Source of the DNA: an uncultured Spirochaetaceae bacterium
Lineage (GTDB): Bacteria; Spirochaetota; Spirochaetia; Treponematales; Treponemataceae
DNA length: 5,770 bases
Assembly (NCBI GenBank): GCA_902797925.1
Contig: CADBUT010000341.1
Location: 1 to 5,770 of the forward strand
Direction: 5' to 3'
Position 1 is the first letter of the stretch. Each line of letters begins with the position of its first letter. Shown piece after piece: positions 4,365 through 5,770 of the stretch. Position numbers and translations under genes: made by a program. A model generated the notes under the pieces. The model was not told the origin of the DNA, did no database searches, and worked only from the letters and a program-made list of their open reading frames with translations.

Positions 4365-5770
4365 ATGGAAGAAGTATTTTTACCAAGAACAGAATTCAAA
4401 GACTATAAAGATTTCTTTGAGAACTATAAAATAAACGTCCCGGAGCATTTCAATTTTTCTTATGACGTAATGGATGTGCTTGCCGCAAAAAAAGGCAGCG
4501 CAAGAGCACTTGTCTGGACTAACGATGAAGGGCTTTTTCACGAGTTCAGTTATGCAGACATAAAGCAGCGCACGGACAAGGCTGCGCAGTTCTTTGCTGA
4601 TTCAGGCATTTCTAAAGGCGACATGGTTATGCTTATTTTGCAGCGCCGCTACGAATTCTGGATTTCAATCCTTGCACTGCACAAGCTCGGTGCGGCCGTA
4701 ATTCCGGCTACGCACATGCTTACAAAAGACGATATCGTCTACCGCAACAATGCGGCTTCAATCAAGGCTGTTGTTGCCGTGCATGACGGCGATATTCTCA
4801 AGCATGTTGATGACGCTTTGCCTGAAAGCCCGACTCTCAAAATAAGAATTGCTGTAAACCCGCACGGCTTTGACACGCCGAACGGAACAGATTATACAAG
4901 CCCTGACGGCACTTTGCACGAAGCAAGGGCTTTGCCTGACGGCTGGCTTGATTTTTCAACTGGAACTGCAAATGCAGCGCCTAGAAAAGAACCAACAAAA
5001 GAAGAGCGTGCTGCAATTAACAGCAACGACGACGTTATGCTCGCTTATTTTACAAGCGGTACGACAAGCCACCCGAAGCTTGTAACTCACGACTGGACTT
5101 ATCCGCTCGGCCACATTGTTACTGCAAAATACTGGCAGCAGGTCAAGAAAGACGGTCTGCACCTTACTGTGGCAGACACTGGTTGGGGCAAGGCTGTTTG
5201 GGGCAAGCTTTACGGTCAGTTCATCTGCGAATGTGCGGTTTTCGTCTACGATTATCATGCAAAATTCAAGCCGATTGACTTGATTAAGCAGATTGAAGCG
5301 CACAAGATAACGTCTTTCTGTGCGCCGCCAACGATTTACAGATTCTTGATTCAAGAAGATTTGAGCACATTCGATTTGTCTTGTCTTGAGCATTGCTCTA
5401 CGGCAGGTGAGCCTTTGAGCGAAGAAGTTTTCAACCGCTGGAAAGATTTGACCGGCCTTGAGCTTCGCGAAGGTTTCGGTCAGACTGAAACTACATTGTC
5501 TTTGCTGAATTTCGGAAACGAAAAGGTAAAGCCAGGCTCAATCGGCAAGCCTGCACCATATTATAACGTTGTGCTTTTGAATGATGAAAACGAACCTTGC
5601 GAAGACGGTGAAGTCGGCGAAATCGCGTTCCCGCTCAAAAACGGAAGATTCCCTGGCTTGTTCATCGAATATTACCGTGATCAGGCTAAGACAAAAGAGG
5701 TTATCCGTGACGGCTACTATTTTACAGGCGATACTGCTTGGCGTGACGAAGACGGCTTCTTCTGGTTTAC
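4365..5770 (+). CDS. AMP-forming acyl-CoA synthetase, ACSM/medium-chain type, 3'-truncated
   Basis: The reading frame stays open from the ATG to the window end (468 whole codons), so the C-terminal domain is missing. The protein is an ANL-superfamily ligase that should turn a carboxylic acid, ATP and CoA into acyl-CoA, AMP and pyrophosphate. It resembles acetyl-CoA synthetase and mammalian ACSM medium-chain ligases: YFTSGTTSHPK at 228-238 (P-loop), VADTGWGKAVWGKLYGQ, FCAPPTIYRFL, STAGEPLSEEV, EGFGQTETT with Gln373-Thr374-Glu375, and YYFTGDTA with Asp456. ACSM-like enzymes favour short, medium, branched or aromatic acids; the exact substrate is unknown. The P-loop has Ser235 where nearly all relatives carry Gly. 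About 80-100 residues, including the hinge and the catalytic Lys near the C terminus, should lie beyond the edge. It is probably in an operon with the second XRE-cupin gene. Confidence 0.92.
   Translation, partial: MEEVFLPRTEFKDYKDFFENYKINVPEHFNFSYDVMDVLAAKKGSARALVWTNDEGLFHEFSYADIKQRTDKAAQFFADSGISKGDMVMLILQRRYEFWISILALHKLGAAVIPATHMLTKDDIVYRNNAASIKAVVAVHDGDILKHVDDALPESPTLKIRIAVNPHGFDTPNGTDYTSPDGTLHEARALPDGWLDFSTGTANAAPRKEPTKEERAAINSNDDVMLAYFTSGTTSHPKLVTHDWTYPLGHIVTAKYWQQVKKDGLHLTVADTGWGKAVWGKLYGQFICECAVFVYDYHAKFKPIDLIKQIEAHKITSFCAPPTIYRFLIQEDLSTFDLSCLEHCSTAGEPLSEEVFNRWKDLTGLELREGFGQTETTLSLLNFGNEKVKPGSIGKPAPYYNVVLLNDENEPCEDGEVGEIAFPLKNGRFPGLFIEYYRDQAKTKEVIRDGYYFTGDTAWRDEDGFFWF

Noticed and set aside
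4956..5393. 145-residue open frame on the minus strand
   Set aside because: It lies wholly inside the ACSM-like ligase gene, which has strong family motifs across the same bases. The minus-strand product is Cys-, Ser- and Arg-rich with no recognisable domain.

Overview
The window looks like a metabolic operon region from an anaerobic bacterium. The main reason is the first two genes, which encode the thiamine-pyrophosphate (beta) and gamma subunits of a 2-oxoacid:ferredoxin oxidoreductase of the VorB/KorB type. Codon use is moderate in GC, Leu is often CTT or TTG, and the Shine-Dalgarno sequences are clear. This would suit a host-associated Treponema-like spirochaete or a clostridial anaerobe. 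It argues mildly against Bacteroidota, where Shine-Dalgarno sites are usually weak. Genus assignment is a guess from style, not from a diagnostic gene.

Layout, all on the + strand: (1) positions 1-634, the C-terminal two thirds or so of the oxidoreductase beta subunit, cut by the window edge; (2) 646-1197, the complete gamma subunit; (3) 1299-1883, a regulator with an N-terminal XRE-type helix-turn-helix and a C-terminal cupin; (4) 1949-3598, a complete AMP-forming acyl-CoA synthetase of the FadD/AlkK/ACSF2 style; (5) 3774-4325, a second, diverged XRE-cupin regulator; (6) 4365-5770, a second AMP-forming acyl-CoA synthetase of the ACSM (medium-chain) style, cut by the right edge. The spacers at 1198-1298 and 3599-3773 are the only sizeable non-coding stretches. 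Both hold strong inverted repeats, and a third hairpin lies in the 65-base gap at 1884-1948. No RNA genes, mobile elements, CRISPR arrays or origins were seen.

The genes fit one chemical theme: organic acid <-> acyl-CoA (ligases) and acyl-CoA + CO2 + reduced ferredoxin <-> 2-oxoacid (oxidoreductase). Such a set could activate branched-chain or aromatic acids and carboxylate them to amino-acid precursors, or run in the breakdown direction. The most distinctive feature is the repeated two-gene module, an XRE-cupin regulator directly upstream of an acyl-CoA ligase, present twice in tandem with ligases from two different subfamilies. This suggests two separately sensed acid substrates feeding a shared oxidoreductase; that link is inference from gene order.
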